A stretch of 64,000 bases of DNA from Clostridium sp. 1001271B_151109_B4 (GTDB taxonomy: Bacteria > Bacillota > Clostridia > Clostridiales > Clostridiaceae): NCBI RefSeq assembly GCF_015670405.1, contig NZ_JADPBQ010000001.1, positions 157,594-221,593 of the forward strand, given 5' to 3'. The notes beneath the pieces were generated by a model. The model saw only the letters and a program-made list of their open reading frames with translations. It made no database searches and was not told the DNA's origin. This document shows positions 55,449-63,918 of this stretch, one piece after another (position 1 is the stretch's first letter; every line of letters begins with the position of its first letter). A program made the position numbers and the translations under genes.

Positions 55449-56392
55449 TTAGTTTCAACTCCTTCTAATGTCTTATTAAGTGAGCTTAAGTCTTCTACAT
55501 TAAAAATATTTACTTTAGCTTTTTTTCCTCTACTTATTTCTTTAACGAAACTACTTAATGTTTTAGAAGGACCGATTTCTATGAAAGTATCAATGCCTTC
55601 ATCAATCATCTTTTCAATTGTATTACTCCATTTAACAGATGATTTAACTTGTTTTTCTAATAAACTTTTGATTTCATCTTTATTCTTAATGAAGTCACCA
55701 GTTACGTTTGTAATAACTTTTACTTTTGGTTCGTTAAATATAGTACCATTTAAATGTAAAGCTAATTTTTTTGAAGCTTCATCTAACATAGATGTATGGA
55801 AAGGACCAGAAACTTTTAATGGGATCACCCTTCTTGCACCAGCTTCTTTTAAAGAAATTTCTGCTAATTCTACAGCTTCCTTCTCTCCTCCAATTACAAT
55901 TTGATTAGGTGTATTATAATTAGCTATTTCAACAATACCTTTATTAGATATACTATCTAAATTAGATTTAATTATATCTTCATTTAACCCTATAACTGCT
56001 GCCATCGCACCAAGTCCAGAAGGTACAGCTTCCTGCATTAATTGACCTCTTTTCCTAACAAGTTTTAGTGCACTTTCAAAGTCAATTGAATCACTTGCAA
56101 CTAAAGCAGAGTATTCTCCTAAACTCAAACCTGCAACCATTTCAGGGTGGATTCCTTTCTCACTTAGTATTCTTAGAATTGCAATAGACGTTGTTAGAAT
56201 TGCTGGTTGAGTATTTTCTGTAATATCTAAATCCCCTCTATTACCATTAAAAATCATATTTTTAATATCGAATTGTAAGATTTCATTTGCTCTATCAAAA
56301 ACATCCCTACAAACAGGATAATTATCATATAATTCCTTGCCCATGCCAACATATTGTGAACCTTGGCCAGAAAAAATAAAAGCTATTCTCAT
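55442..56392 (-). CDS. fabD: Malonyl-CoA:ACP transacylase
   Basis: FabD transfers malonyl from CoA to ACP. The 316-residue protein starts FIFSGQGSQYVGMGKEL. The catalytic Ser is S90 in GLSLGEYSA and the His is H199 in GPFHTSML. TQPAILTTS near 61 is also conserved. GGAGG lies 5 bases before the ATG. It begins 15 bases after fabK and overlaps fabG. Confidence 0.97.
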   Translation of the reverse strand: MRIAFIFSGQGSQYVGMGKELYDNYPVCRDVFDRANEILQFDIKNMIFNGNRGDLDITENTQPAILTTSIAILRILSEKGIHPEMVAGLSLGEYSALVASDSIDFESALKLVRKRGQLMQEAVPSGLGAMAAVIGLNEDIIKSNLDSISNKGIVEIANYNTPNQIVIGGEKEAVELAEISLKEAGARRVIPLKVSGPFHTSMLDEASKKLALHLNGTIFNEPKVKVITNVTGDFIKNKDEIKSLLEKQVKSSVKWSNTIEKMIDEGIDTFIEIGPSKTLSSFVKEISRGKKAKVNIFNVEDLSSLNKTLEGVETKC

Positions 56393-56407
56393 AATTCCTC
56401 CATTTGT

Positions 56408-57340
56408 TTATGAATTTAAATTACACTTAATATTTTCATATTCATTAAACATTTCTTCAATTATTTCTTTTACACTTTGTATTTTGTTTACCATTCCAGA
56501 TATTTGACCTGCCATTAACGACCCGTTATCAATATCTCCATCTACGACAGCTTTTTTCAAGGCACCTTTTCCTAATTCCTCAAGTTCTTCCACATTTATA
56601 TTATTGCTTTCAAGCTTCAAATACTCTTTAGCTAATTTATTTTTTAAAACTTGAACAGGATGACCAGTAGATCTTCCAGTTACCACAGTATCAATATCTT
56701 TAGCTTTAACTACTGCATTCTTATAATTTTGATGTATTTGACATTCCTCTGAAGCTAAAAATCTTGTTCCAATTTGAACAGCACTTGCTCCAAGAATAAA
56801 AGCAGCAGCAATACCTCTACCATCTGCAATACCGCCAGCTCCAATAACTGGAATGTTAACAGCATCACATACTTGTGGAAGTAAAACCATTGTTGTTAAC
56901 TTACCAACGTGACCACCTGATTCACATCCCTCTGCAATTACAGCATCTACTCCACTTCTTTCCATTCTTTTGGCTAATGCTACAGAAGCTACTACTGGAA
57001 TAACTATGATGCCTGCATTCTTCCATTTTTCAATATACTTACCAGGATTACCAGCGCCAGTTGTTATAACTTTTACACCTTCCTCAACTGCTATATCTGC
57101 CAACTCATCAGCATTATCGGATAAAAGCATAATATTTAATCCAAAAGGTTTATTTGTTAGCTTTTTTGTTTTTCTGATTTCTTCTCGTATATGGCTAGCA
57201 GGAGCATTAGCTCCTGCTATAATTCCTAATCCTCCTGCATTTGACACAGCAGCCGCTAAGTTACTATCAGAAACCCAGGCCATGCCCCCTTGAAAAATAG
57301 GATACTTAATACCTATGAGATTACATATATCCTTTTTCAT
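56408..57340 (-). CDS. fabK: Enoyl-ACP reductase II (FabK)
   Basis: FabK is a flavin-dependent, triclosan-resistant enoyl-ACP reductase that completes each elongation cycle with NADH. The 310-residue TIM-barrel shows IFQGGMAWVSDSNLAAAVSN, then the active-site GCESGGHVG near 143, and GAGGIADGRGIAAAFILGA near 176. No fabI or fabL is present, so FabK is probably the main enoyl reductase. ATG at 57340 is used, with GGAGG 8 bases upstream. The ATG at 57394 lies inside acpP. A paralog at 59062 reads the other way. Confidence 0.94.
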   Translation of the reverse strand: MKKDICNLIGIKYPIFQGGMAWVSDSNLAAAVSNAGGLGIIAGANAPASHIREEIRKTKKLTNKPFGLNIMLLSDNADELADIAVEEGVKVITTGAGNPGKYIEKWKNAGIIVIPVVASVALAKRMERSGVDAVIAEGCESGGHVGKLTTMVLLPQVCDAVNIPVIGAGGIADGRGIAAAFILGASAVQIGTRFLASEECQIHQNYKNAVVKAKDIDTVVTGRSTGHPVQVLKNKLAKEYLKLESNNINVEELEELGKGALKKAVVDGDIDNGSLMAGQISGMVNKIQSVKEIIEEMFNEYENIKCNLNS

Positions 57341-57356
57341 AGTTTTACCTCCAATA

Positions 57357-57584
57357 TTAATTAGCTGTTGCTTTTTCAATAAATGATACAGCATCTGAAA
57401 CAGTTTTTATATTTTCAACATCTTCTACTTTTACATCAAAAGTATCTTCTAGTTCCATGATAACTTGGAATAAATCTAAAGAATCAGCATCCAAATCTTC
57501 TATAAATCTAGTTTCTAATTTTATATCCTCTTCATTCACTCCTAATTGTTCTACTACTATTTCCTTTATTTTATCGAATATCAT
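57357..57584 (-). CDS. acpP: Acyl carrier protein
   Basis: AcpP carries acyl chains on a 4'-phosphopantetheine arm. The 75-residue acidic helical protein has the attachment site S35 in DADSLDLFQ and the typical acidic helix II VIMELEDTFDVKV. GGAGG lies 7 bases before the ATG. It lies 97 bases after fabH and 17 bases before fabK. The larger gap to fabH could hold a processing site or an internal promoter. Confidence 0.96.
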   Translation of the reverse strand: MIFDKIKEIVVEQLGVNEEDIKLETRFIEDLDADSLDLFQVIMELEDTFDVKVEDVENIKTVSDAVSFIEKATAN

Positions 57585-57680
57585 ATTAATTCCTCCAAAA
57601 TTTCCATTATTTTTATAATATACATTATTATTAATATTTTTAATTGATTTTAATTAATCATATCTACCTATTTTTAAAAA

Positions 57681-58658
57681 TTACCATTCTAATAATATTC
57701 CACTCCATGTAAGGCCACCACCAAAAGCTACTAAAATTATTTTATCACCTTTATTAATAAGGCCTTTATCTACAGATTCGCTTAATGCTATAGGAACACT
57801 TGCTGCAGAGGTGTTACCGTATTGTTCAAGGTTCATTAAGAACTTGTCCCTACTTAAATTTAATTTTTTAGCAGCATCATCTATAATTCTAGAGTTAGCT
57901 TGGTGTGGTATTATATATTTTATATTCTCAATATCTTCATTAGCTTTTTGTAATAAATCATTTACTACCTTTGGGATTATAGATATTGCAAACTTAAATA
58001 CTTCTCGACCATCCATTTCTATAAAATCTTTTCTTTCTAAAGTAGAATCAGAAAATGGCGTATTGATTGAGAATTGATTAGCAGATAGTGCTTTTAATCC
58101 GTTAGTTCCATCAGAACCTATACAGGTACTTATTATTCCAGAACTATCATTAGAAATTTCTAATATAGCAGCCCCTGCACCATCTCCAAATAATACACAT
58201 GTATTACGATCCGTCCAATCTACTATCCTTGAAAGAACTTCACTTCCAATTACTAAAGCTCTTTTACCTTCTTCACATTTTAATAATGAATTAGCTATTA
58301 CTGATGAATATAAAAAACCTGAGCAAGCTGCACTTACATCGAAAGCTGCGGCATTAATACATCTTAAACTTTTTTGTACGCTACATGCTGTTGATGGCAT
58401 AAGCCTATCTGGTGATGTTGTGGCTACAATTATTAAGTCAATGCTCTCAGGTGTACAATTGGCCATTTCCATTGCACTTCTAGCTGCATTAACTGCTAAA
58501 TCAACGGTTCCTTCACCACTTGAAATTCTTCTTTTAGATATACCAGTCCTTTTAACGATCCATTCATGTGACGTGTCAACAATTTCTGATAATTCATTGT
58601 TTGTTACGATCTTCTTAGGACAATAATGCCCAATTCCTATAAACTTCACTAAACTCAT
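57681..58658 (-). CDS. fabH: 3-oxoacyl-ACP synthase III
   Basis: FabH condenses acyl-CoA with malonyl-ACP to start chains and sets the branched or straight starter. The triad is C112 in SAACSGF, H252 in IPHQANSR and N282 in YGNTSAAS. At 325 residues it is full length and ends FGGGLTWSGILLEW. AAAGGTG lies 5-6 bases before the ATG. It is the first gene of the operon. FabT-like palindromes lie upstream, which fits feedback control by acyl-ACP. Confidence 0.97.
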   Translation of the reverse strand: MSLVKFIGIGHYCPKKIVTNNELSEIVDTSHEWIVKRTGISKRRISSGEGTVDLAVNAARSAMEMANCTPESIDLIIVATTSPDRLMPSTACSVQKSLRCINAAAFDVSAACSGFLYSSVIANSLLKCEEGKRALVIGSEVLSRIVDWTDRNTCVLFGDGAGAAILEISNDSSGIISTCIGSDGTNGLKALSANQFSINTPFSDSTLERKDFIEMDGREVFKFAISIIPKVVNDLLQKANEDIENIKYIIPHQANSRIIDDAAKKLNLSRDKFLMNLEQYGNTSAASVPIALSESVDKGLINKGDKIILVAFGGGLTWSGILLEW

Positions 58659-58687
58659 CTTAACACCTTTGTTTTTAAAATATAATT

Positions 58688-58702
58688 ATTTGACAATCAA
58701 AT
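58688..58702. promoter_or_regulatory. FabT-like operator upstream of fabH
   Basis: ATTTGA-CAA-TCAAAT is a perfect palindrome with a 3-base centre, 30 bases upstream of the fabH start. Streptococcal FabT (MarR family) binds TTTGATTATCAAA-type sites in fab promoters, so a FabT homolog probably represses fabH. The regulator gene is not in this window. Confidence 0.7.
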
Positions 58703-58919
58703 CAAAATGTTAAAAATATAAAATATTAAGTAATTTAATATTTTTTATCTTAAGTAACTCATAATAAATAATAAGTTACAATTTTCTTTTGTATGTTTTA
58801 TAGAGTTTTTCTCTTGTGTTATATAATTAATAAATAAAAATAATTTCTAATTAATAATTGCACGAAATAAAAAAATTAAAATAAAAAAATGTTAAATTTT
58901 TCACTCCTCCCCCAAATAT

Positions 58920-58932
58920 TTTGACCATCAAA
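58920..58932. promoter_or_regulatory. Second FabT-like operator in the fabH upstream region
   Basis: TTTGA-CCA-TCAAA repeats the palindrome arms of the site at 58688. It lies mid-way in the 403-bp gap between fabH and the divergent gene at 59062, where it could serve either promoter. Confidence 0.6.
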
Positions 58933-59003
58933 CATCTTTATGATAATTCTACTTTTAAATTTTGTCAATATTTTTTTTGATTGTTGCCTTTTTAGATAAA
59001 ATA

Positions 59004-59036
59004 TATTATACTTTGAAATATATTTTGATTATCAAA
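59004..59036 (+). promoter_or_regulatory. Promoter and FabT-like operator of the gene at 59062
   Basis: A -10 box TATTAT (59004-59009) lies 17 bases after TTGTTG (58981-58986). Directly downstream TTTGA-TTA-TCAAA (59024-59036) is the third copy of the palindrome and equals the streptococcal FabT core. A wider 9-bp inverted repeat ATACTTTGA/TCAAAGTAT surrounds it. Binding there would block transcript start. Confidence 0.7.
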
Positions 59037-59061
59037 GTATTTTAGTAAAGGGAGTAATAAA

Positions 59062-60114
59062 ATGAAATTAAGAGAATTAAAAATCGGGAATATAATGTCG
59101 AAATTACCTATTATACAAGGGGGAATGGGAGTTGGTATCTCACTTTCTAACTTGGCAGGAAATGTTGCTAAAAATGGTGCTATTGGCATTATTTCAGCTG
59201 CACATCCTGGATATCGAGAAAAGGATTTTGAAACTAATACATTAGAAGCTAATATAAGAGCTTTAAAAAAGCACATAATTAAAGCAAAAGAAATTAGCAA
59301 TAATGGAATCATTGGAGTTAACTTAATGGTTGCTATGAATAATTATAAAGAATTAGTTGAAGCCACTATTGAAGGTGGTGCCGATTTAATTATTTCAGGA
59401 GCTGGATTGCCATTAAAATTACCGGAATATACAAAGGATAGTTCTATAAAAATATTGCCAGTAGTATCGTCAACAAAAGCAGCAAAATTAATATTAACAT
59501 ATTGGAAGAAACATTATAATAAAATTGCAGATGGGATTATCGTAGAAGGGCCAAAAGCAGGTGGGCATCTAGGATTTAAAGGTGATAAAATTGAAAGTGA
59601 AATTGAAAGATTTGATGATAATGTAATTGATATTTTAAAGACTGTTAAAGAATTTGAAGAAGAAAATAATCAAGATATTCCTGTAATTGTTGGTGGTGGT
59701 GTTTTTGATAATAATGATATAAAGAAATATATGAATTTAGGTGCTAGCGGTGTGCAAATTGGTACAAGATTTGTAGCTACTAATGAATGTGATGCAGATA
59801 TAAGATATAAAAATTCATATGTTAACTGTACTAAAAAAGATATACAAATTGTAAAAAGTCCTGTTGGTATGCCTGGAAGAGCTATTAAAAATAAATTTTT
59901 AGAAAAGATAGCAAGTGAAGGTGAAAAAATAACAAAATGTTACAATTGCCTTGTTCCATGTAATCCATCAACTACACCATATTGTATTAGCAAAGCTCTT
60001 ATAAATGCAGCTTATGGCGATATTGATAATGGTTTGATTTTTTGTGGATCTAATGCATATAGAATAGATAAAATAGTTCCAGTATCTCAACTAATAGATG
60101 AACTAATTTCATAG
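59062..60114 (+). CDS. FabK/nitronate monooxygenase-family flavoprotein
   Basis: This 350-residue TIM-barrel flavoprotein starts LPIIQGGMGVGISLSNLAG and has the active-site stretch EGPKAGGHLG near residue 163, as in nitronate monooxygenases and FabK. It is longer than FabK, with inserts near 20-45 and a C-terminal Cys cluster (CYNCLVPC, then YC; about 294-310) absent from FabK at 56408. It could be a second enoyl reductase or a nitronate-detoxifying enzyme. A FabT-like site in its promoter and its divergence from fabH favour a link to fatty acid metabolism. GGGAG lies 8 bases before the ATG. Confidence 0.85.
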   Translation: MKLRELKIGNIMSKLPIIQGGMGVGISLSNLAGNVAKNGAIGIISAAHPGYREKDFETNTLEANIRALKKHIIKAKEISNNGIIGVNLMVAMNNYKELVEATIEGGADLIISGAGLPLKLPEYTKDSSIKILPVVSSTKAAKLILTYWKKHYNKIADGIIVEGPKAGGHLGFKGDKIESEIERFDDNVIDILKTVKEFEEENNQDIPVIVGGGVFDNNDIKKYMNLGASGVQIGTRFVATNECDADIRYKNSYVNCTKKDIQIVKSPVGMPGRAIKNKFLEKIASEGEKITKCYNCLVPCNPSTTPYCISKALINAAYGDIDNGLIFCGSNAYRIDKIVPVSQLIDELIS

Positions 60115-60140
60115 AAAAATATATATTATTTTATATTAGA

Positions 60141-60180
60141 GGTAAGGTGTTTTAGTAAAATACCTTACCCTATATTTTTA
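60141..60180 (+). terminator. Terminator of the FabK-like gene
   Basis: GGTAAGGT and TTTTA pair with AAAATACCTTACC around GT, with TATATTTTT after the stem on the plus strand. Confidence 0.8.
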
Positions 60181-60190
60181 GACTAAATAA

Positions 60191-60712
60191 TCAAAAATTA
60201 AAATTTTCTTTTTCTTCTGGAGATAATTTCCCCAAAATGAAAGGTAAAACTTCATCAACTTTTATATTTAATATTAATGCAAACTCTTCATGCAAAAGCT
60301 TTTCAGCTTCGTTCATAATTTTTTCATCTCCAGCATTAAGTTTTTTACCCTCTTCTTTTTTTCTTAGCTTTTCCATATACAGTGTCTTAATAAGCTTAAC
60401 TATATCCTTCTTATTACCCTTTTTCAATATTTCATTATACGTTTCTTTTCTTAAATTCATATCATCAATCCAGATAGTTTCGTTATCAGGCATTGTTTTG
60501 ATTAAATCGTATACTTCTTCTTTAGTCATAATTTTTCGAATACTAATTTTTTCGTTATCAATTGGTGCATATATAGTTGAATTAGTATCATATGCTGGTT
60601 TTAAAATGTAATATTCTCTTTCTTTATTAAATCCAAATTTCTTTTTAACAATATCGATTATTTTGCAAACACCAGTTGATCCATAAATAATATATTCATT
60701 TTTTGAAAACAT
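60191..60712 (-). CDS. CarD-family transcriptional regulator
   Basis: CarD/CdnL-family proteins bind the RNA polymerase beta subunit through an N-terminal Tudor-like domain shared with Mfd, and stabilise or tune open promoter complexes. In this 173-residue protein that domain covers about 1-65 (YIIYGSTGVCKIIDI, then YYILKPAYDTNSTIYAPID). The C-terminal part (75-170) is helical and basic in its middle. AGGAGG lies 8 bases before the ATG. The leader holds a terminator-like hairpin. The divergent neighbour is greA, another RNA polymerase-binding factor. Confidence 0.9.
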   Translation of the reverse strand: MFSKNEYIIYGSTGVCKIIDIVKKKFGFNKEREYYILKPAYDTNSTIYAPIDNEKISIRKIMTKEEVYDLIKTMPDNETIWIDDMNLRKETYNEILKKGNKKDIVKLIKTLYMEKLRKKEEGKKLNAGDEKIMNEAEKLLHEEFALILNIKVDEVLPFILGKLSPEEKENFNF

Positions 60713-60729
60713 AAACTTTTCCTCCTAAT

Positions 60730-60785
60730 AAAAAAAGTGTAATTTATCGGCAACTGGACTTACGTTGAACATCGACAAACTACAC
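60730..60785 (-). promoter_or_regulatory. Terminator-like hairpin in the carD leader (possible attenuator)
   Basis: On the minus strand GTGTAGTTTGTCG (60785-60773) pairs with CGATAAATTACAC (60749-60737), using two G-T pairs, and is followed at once by TTTTTTT. An inner CAAC...GTTG pairing is possible in the loop. The T-run ends 5 bases before the carD ribosome binding site. No gene precedes it on this strand, so it lies in the carD 5' leader and could work as an attenuator. Confidence 0.6.
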
Positions 60786-60985
60786 GTTGTATTTTAAATT
60801 TATTGTGATATTTAATTTTATATTATAGTATAATTATACATCTTTAAAAAATTAATTTTTTAAAGATGTAAGTTTAAATAAAAATATCATTTGAATTTTT
60901 TTGTTTCTTATAATGATATCTTTATTTTTATTTAATAAATCTTTATAATATTATCATAATAATTTTTAGGAGAGATACGTTTTTT

Positions 60986-61450
60986 ATGAAAAAAATATTA
61001 ACTGAATCAAATATTAAAAAATTACAAGAAGAATTAGAATATAGAATGACTGTTCGTAGAGCAGAAATTGCTAAAGAAAAATTAATTGCAGCAGCTCATG
61101 GTGATAGATCAGAAAATGCAGAATATAAAGCTGCATGTGAAGAATATAGAGAAAATGATAATAGGATACAACACTTATTAACCTTAATTACAACATCAAC
61201 TATTATTGATGATGAACGAATGGATAAATCTATTATTGGAATAAATACAAAAGCTAAAATTAAATTTTTAGATGATGATTTCGAAGATACAATTACCCTA
61301 GTTACTACGTTAGATGCAAAGCCAGAAGATATGTTAATTAGTATTGAATCCGACTTAGGAAAAGCTCTAGTTGGAAAAAAGGCTGGGGATATAGCTGAAG
61401 TAATGGCACCTGGTGAAAATTATAAGGTGGAAATACTTGAAATTTTATAA
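60986..61450 (+). CDS. greA: Transcription elongation factor GreA family protein
   Basis: GreA enters the secondary channel of RNA polymerase and stimulates cleavage of backtracked RNA. The 154-residue protein has the N-terminal coiled coil (1-75) with the tip motif HGDRSENAEYKAA near 38-50, which holds the acidic catalytic residues, and a C-terminal FKBP-like domain (80-154) with LGKALVGKKAGDIAEV. AGGAG precedes the ATG at a rather long 14 bases. A GreB-like role is possible. It diverges from carD, and a strong terminator follows. Confidence 0.92.
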   Translation: MKKILTESNIKKLQEELEYRMTVRRAEIAKEKLIAAAHGDRSENAEYKAACEEYRENDNRIQHLLTLITTSTIIDDERMDKSIIGINTKAKIKFLDDDFEDTITLVTTLDAKPEDMLISIESDLGKALVGKKAGDIAEVMAPGENYKVEILEIL

Positions 61451-61462
61451 TATATAAAAAAA

Positions 61463-61498
61463 GATATAGAATAGTTATTATACTAACTATTCTATATC
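61463..61498. terminator. greA terminator
   Basis: GATATAGAATAGTTA and TAACTATTCTATATC form a perfect 15-bp stem around TTATAC, with TATCTTAC after it on the plus strand and A-rich sequence before it. Confidence 0.82.
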
Positions 61499-61531
61499 TA
61501 TCTTACTCTATTTAAATAATTGCTACCATTT

Positions 61532-62314
61532 TTATTTTAAGTTTATATTTATTTCGTCTAAAATTGGAAATTCATATTCATTAATTTCAATTTCTTTAAG
61601 AAGATTAATTACATCATTAAAATTTCTAACTAAATTTATATTTTTATGTCTTAAGAATGACTCTAAAGAAGAATTTTCCCACTCTATCCATCTGATATAA
61701 TTATCCCTTTCTTCTTTATACTTTTTAAAAGTAGACTCTTCTATAAGGTTATCAGTTATTTCATCACATAAAAAAAAGTTACAAATATAAGTTCTATATT
61801 TTTTATTTAATGTACAACCCTGACCATCTATTACGAAGGGACAAGCTCGAAAGAACATAGAAACATCATTTATAACTCTAGGTTTTTTTATATTATTATT
61901 TTTAGCTGAATCATATTCATTATATTCTTCATATATATAATATTCATCATTTTCAGAAATAATTTCATTTCTCACTTCTTTAATTTGCTCATCTGTTGCA
62001 TATGGCAATTTACATGTCCCATTATTTTTTATATATTTATCATGACTGTCATAATCAAAATATCCAACTGCATGAATATAGTAATTATATATTTTAATAT
62101 TAGGCAGTTTTAAAATCCTATTTAAAGTAGAAATTCCTTCTTCACTTTTTACCATCTTCTGTATATCATATAAAGTAAACTTGGGAAAATACCAACAACA
62201 CCCTCTATTTTTAACTTTACATAAGCTTTTCCCAAAAATGCTATTACATTTATAGCATAAGCTACATCCAAATTGAGGTGTGCCATCAGTATTAGTTATA
62301 AAAATTTTTTCCAT
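61532..62314 (-). CDS. Cysteine-rich protein, YkgJ-like metal-binding
   Basis: This 260-residue soluble protein has three cysteine groups: FGCSLCYKC and CKVKNRGCCWYFP (residues 16-42), CKLPYAT near 100, and ACPFVIDGQGCTLNKKYRTYICNFFLC (about 157-183). The spacing resembles YkgJ-type zinc- or iron-sulfur-chelating proteins of unknown function. The many aromatic and acidic residues between them do not show a catalytic motif. The C-terminus is helical. AGGAG lies 10 bases before the ATG. It converges with greA and is probably transcribed alone. Confidence 0.7.
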   Translation of the reverse strand: MEKIFITNTDGTPQFGCSLCYKCNSIFGKSLCKVKNRGCCWYFPKFTLYDIQKMVKSEEGISTLNRILKLPNIKIYNYYIHAVGYFDYDSHDKYIKNNGTCKLPYATDEQIKEVRNEIISENDEYYIYEEYNEYDSAKNNNIKKPRVINDVSMFFRACPFVIDGQGCTLNKKYRTYICNFFLCDEITDNLIEESTFKKYKEERDNYIRWIEWENSSLESFLRHKNINLVRNFNDVINLLKEIEINEYEFPILDEININLK

Positions 62315-62396
62315 TGGTACAATCTCCTATAAAAATAAATTTGATTTATGCTAATATTATATCATTATGAATAATTATAAATAAAGATAACTTTTC

Positions 62397-62912
62397 TTAT
62401 AGCAAATTCAATTTTTTATAGATTTCTCTTACATATGCTGATTTTAACTTAATATATGTTTCAACATTATTAGGATATAAATTAGCTGCCTCAAGTTTAA
62501 TATTGTTATATTTATTAAGACAGTCTTTATTTTCTTTTAAATAGGTTTTAAAGGCTAAATGTCTTTTTAGCTCTTTAGACTTTCTTGAACAGATAAATAA
62601 ATTATGAGCCATTAAATTAGTATTACCAACATATTTGAACATCTTCATATCTTTATTACTTTTATTTTCTTCATAAGTATAACCAAGCTTTTTTAATTTT
62701 TTCAATAATATATTAAAACAATCGTAAGTTGGAATTACAATATCGATATCTATAACAGGATTCGCAGCTAATCCTTCAACAGATGTACTACCAACATGTT
62801 CCACATCTATAATTATATCAGCTAAAGATAAAACTATAATATTCTTTATTTTTTCAAATTCTATTCTCCATTTTTTATCATAAGGTAAAACTTCAACTTG
62901 CCTAGTTTTCAT
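62397..62912 (-). CDS. GrpB/UPF0157 family protein
   Basis: This 171-residue protein has the GrpB signature VEVLPYDKKWRIEFEKI at the start and VEHVGSTSVEGLAANPVIDIDI near residues 37-58. These give a nucleotidyltransferase-like fold with GST and DID as probable active-site elements, and HLAFKTYLKEN near 118. Members resemble CoaE-fused or aminoglycoside-type nucleotidyltransferases but their substrate is unknown. AGGAGG lies 5 bases before the ATG. It lies 80 bases upstream of the cysteine-rich gene in the same direction. Confidence 0.88.
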   Translation of the reverse strand: MKTRQVEVLPYDKKWRIEFEKIKNIIVLSLADIIIDVEHVGSTSVEGLAANPVIDIDIVIPTYDCFNILLKKLKKLGYTYEENKSNKDMKMFKYVGNTNLMAHNLFICSRKSKELKRHLAFKTYLKENKDCLNKYNNIKLEAANLYPNNVETYIKLKSAYVREIYKKLNLL

Positions 62913-63264
62913 TTTTCCTCCTAAAAAATTACTAATTAAATATACTTAATGTATAAATTGTTTAAACATAAATATAAAAAAAGATAATTATATCTTTAAT
63001 GTTGCTTTTTATAAATATATGACTTTAATTGCTTATGTTTATTTATATTTTATAACTAATTAATATATTCAATAAAAATTATGATTCTATAGGATATTGC
63101 TTATTAAGTGCACTATTAGATAGTTTAATTATAAATTAATATGTTTTTAAATAATATATTATATTTTAAAAGAAAATATTATAATTTATAAAACTAAAAA
63201 CTATTATTATGCTTTTAATATAAAATCATAATAATAGTTTTATCTAAGAATATTTACATAAATT
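62913..63264. other. AT-rich intergenic region, no gene seen
   Basis: Apart from the terminator at 63196-63241, this stretch has no open frame of note, repeat or RNA-gene signature. It is very AT-rich and may hold the promoter of the GrpB-family gene. Confidence 0.6.
63196..63241 (-). terminator. Terminator of the BI-1-like gene
   Basis: AAAACTATTATTATG and CATAATAATAGTTTT form a perfect 15-bp stem around a 15-base AT loop, with TTTAGTTTT after it on the minus strand. Confidence 0.8.
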
Positions 63265-63918
63265 TTAATTATCATTTTTAAATATGGATACAAATCTTAA
63301 TAAATCAACTAAAAGATTTAAAAAGCTTATAAAAATTGAGAAAGAAAAATTAACAACTTCACTTTCAGATAAAATATTATACTTGCATCTACTTTGTATT
63401 GATTTCATAATTACTAATGCATAAACTGAATAAATTACTATTCCTATTGCAGAAATAATTAAATCAAATGTTCCAAACTTAAAGAAAAATATATTTATAA
63501 ATTCTAATATTAGTAGCACGAGTATTCCAATTGTTATCATTGGTCCTAATCGAAAAATAGTTTCTTCACTTTGATTTAATGCTACTAAATAAGAAATACC
63601 AAAAATAAGAACTACACCTATAACTACTGAAATAAATGTACCTGCTCCTAAATTATAAAAATAATATACATATGTCGATCCGGTTAATATTCCTAAAATA
63701 AAAGCATAAATGTTCATACTAACTTTATTATGAACAAATCCTCCTTTTCTTGTAAAGGCTGATACCAATATTAAAATGAAAAATGCTATATTTAACATAT
63801 ATCTAATACTATAAGGTATAAAATTTACTCCAATAAAGGACCCAAATGCTAAGAAAACTAAAGCAATAAAAAATGTTTTTAAAATTTCTAAATAATTTTT
63901 CTTTGCAATACTATCCAA
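63265..63918 (-). CDS. BI-1/YetJ-like integral membrane protein
   Basis: The 217-residue protein has seven hydrophobic helices and resembles the Bax inhibitor-1/YetJ family of pH-sensitive calcium channels, with YAFILGILTGSTYVYY near 70 and LLILEFINIFFF near 135. The last helix, FSIFISFLNLLVDLLRF, aligns with the family's DFINLF segment, but the two Asp residues that form the pH sensor in BsYetJ appear to be replaced (I or A, and S). It could be a non-conducting relative or another membrane family. The start is TTG at 63918, with AAGGTGAT 6 bases upstream. A GTG at 63927 lies inside that site. Confidence 0.6.
   Translation of the reverse strand: MDSIAKKNYLEILKTFFIALVFLAFGSFIGVNFIPYSIRYMLNIAFFILILVSAFTRKGGFVHNKVSMNIYAFILGILTGSTYVYYFYNLGAGTFISVVIGVVLIFGISYLVALNQSEETIFRLGPMITIGILVLLILEFINIFFFKFGTFDLIISAIGIVIYSVYALVIMKSIQSRCKYNILSESEVVNFSFSIFISFLNLLVDLLRFVSIFKNDN

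Noticed and set aside
58992..59312. Minus-strand frame over the start of the FabK-like gene
   Set aside because: It overlaps a well-supported gene and promoter on the other strand.
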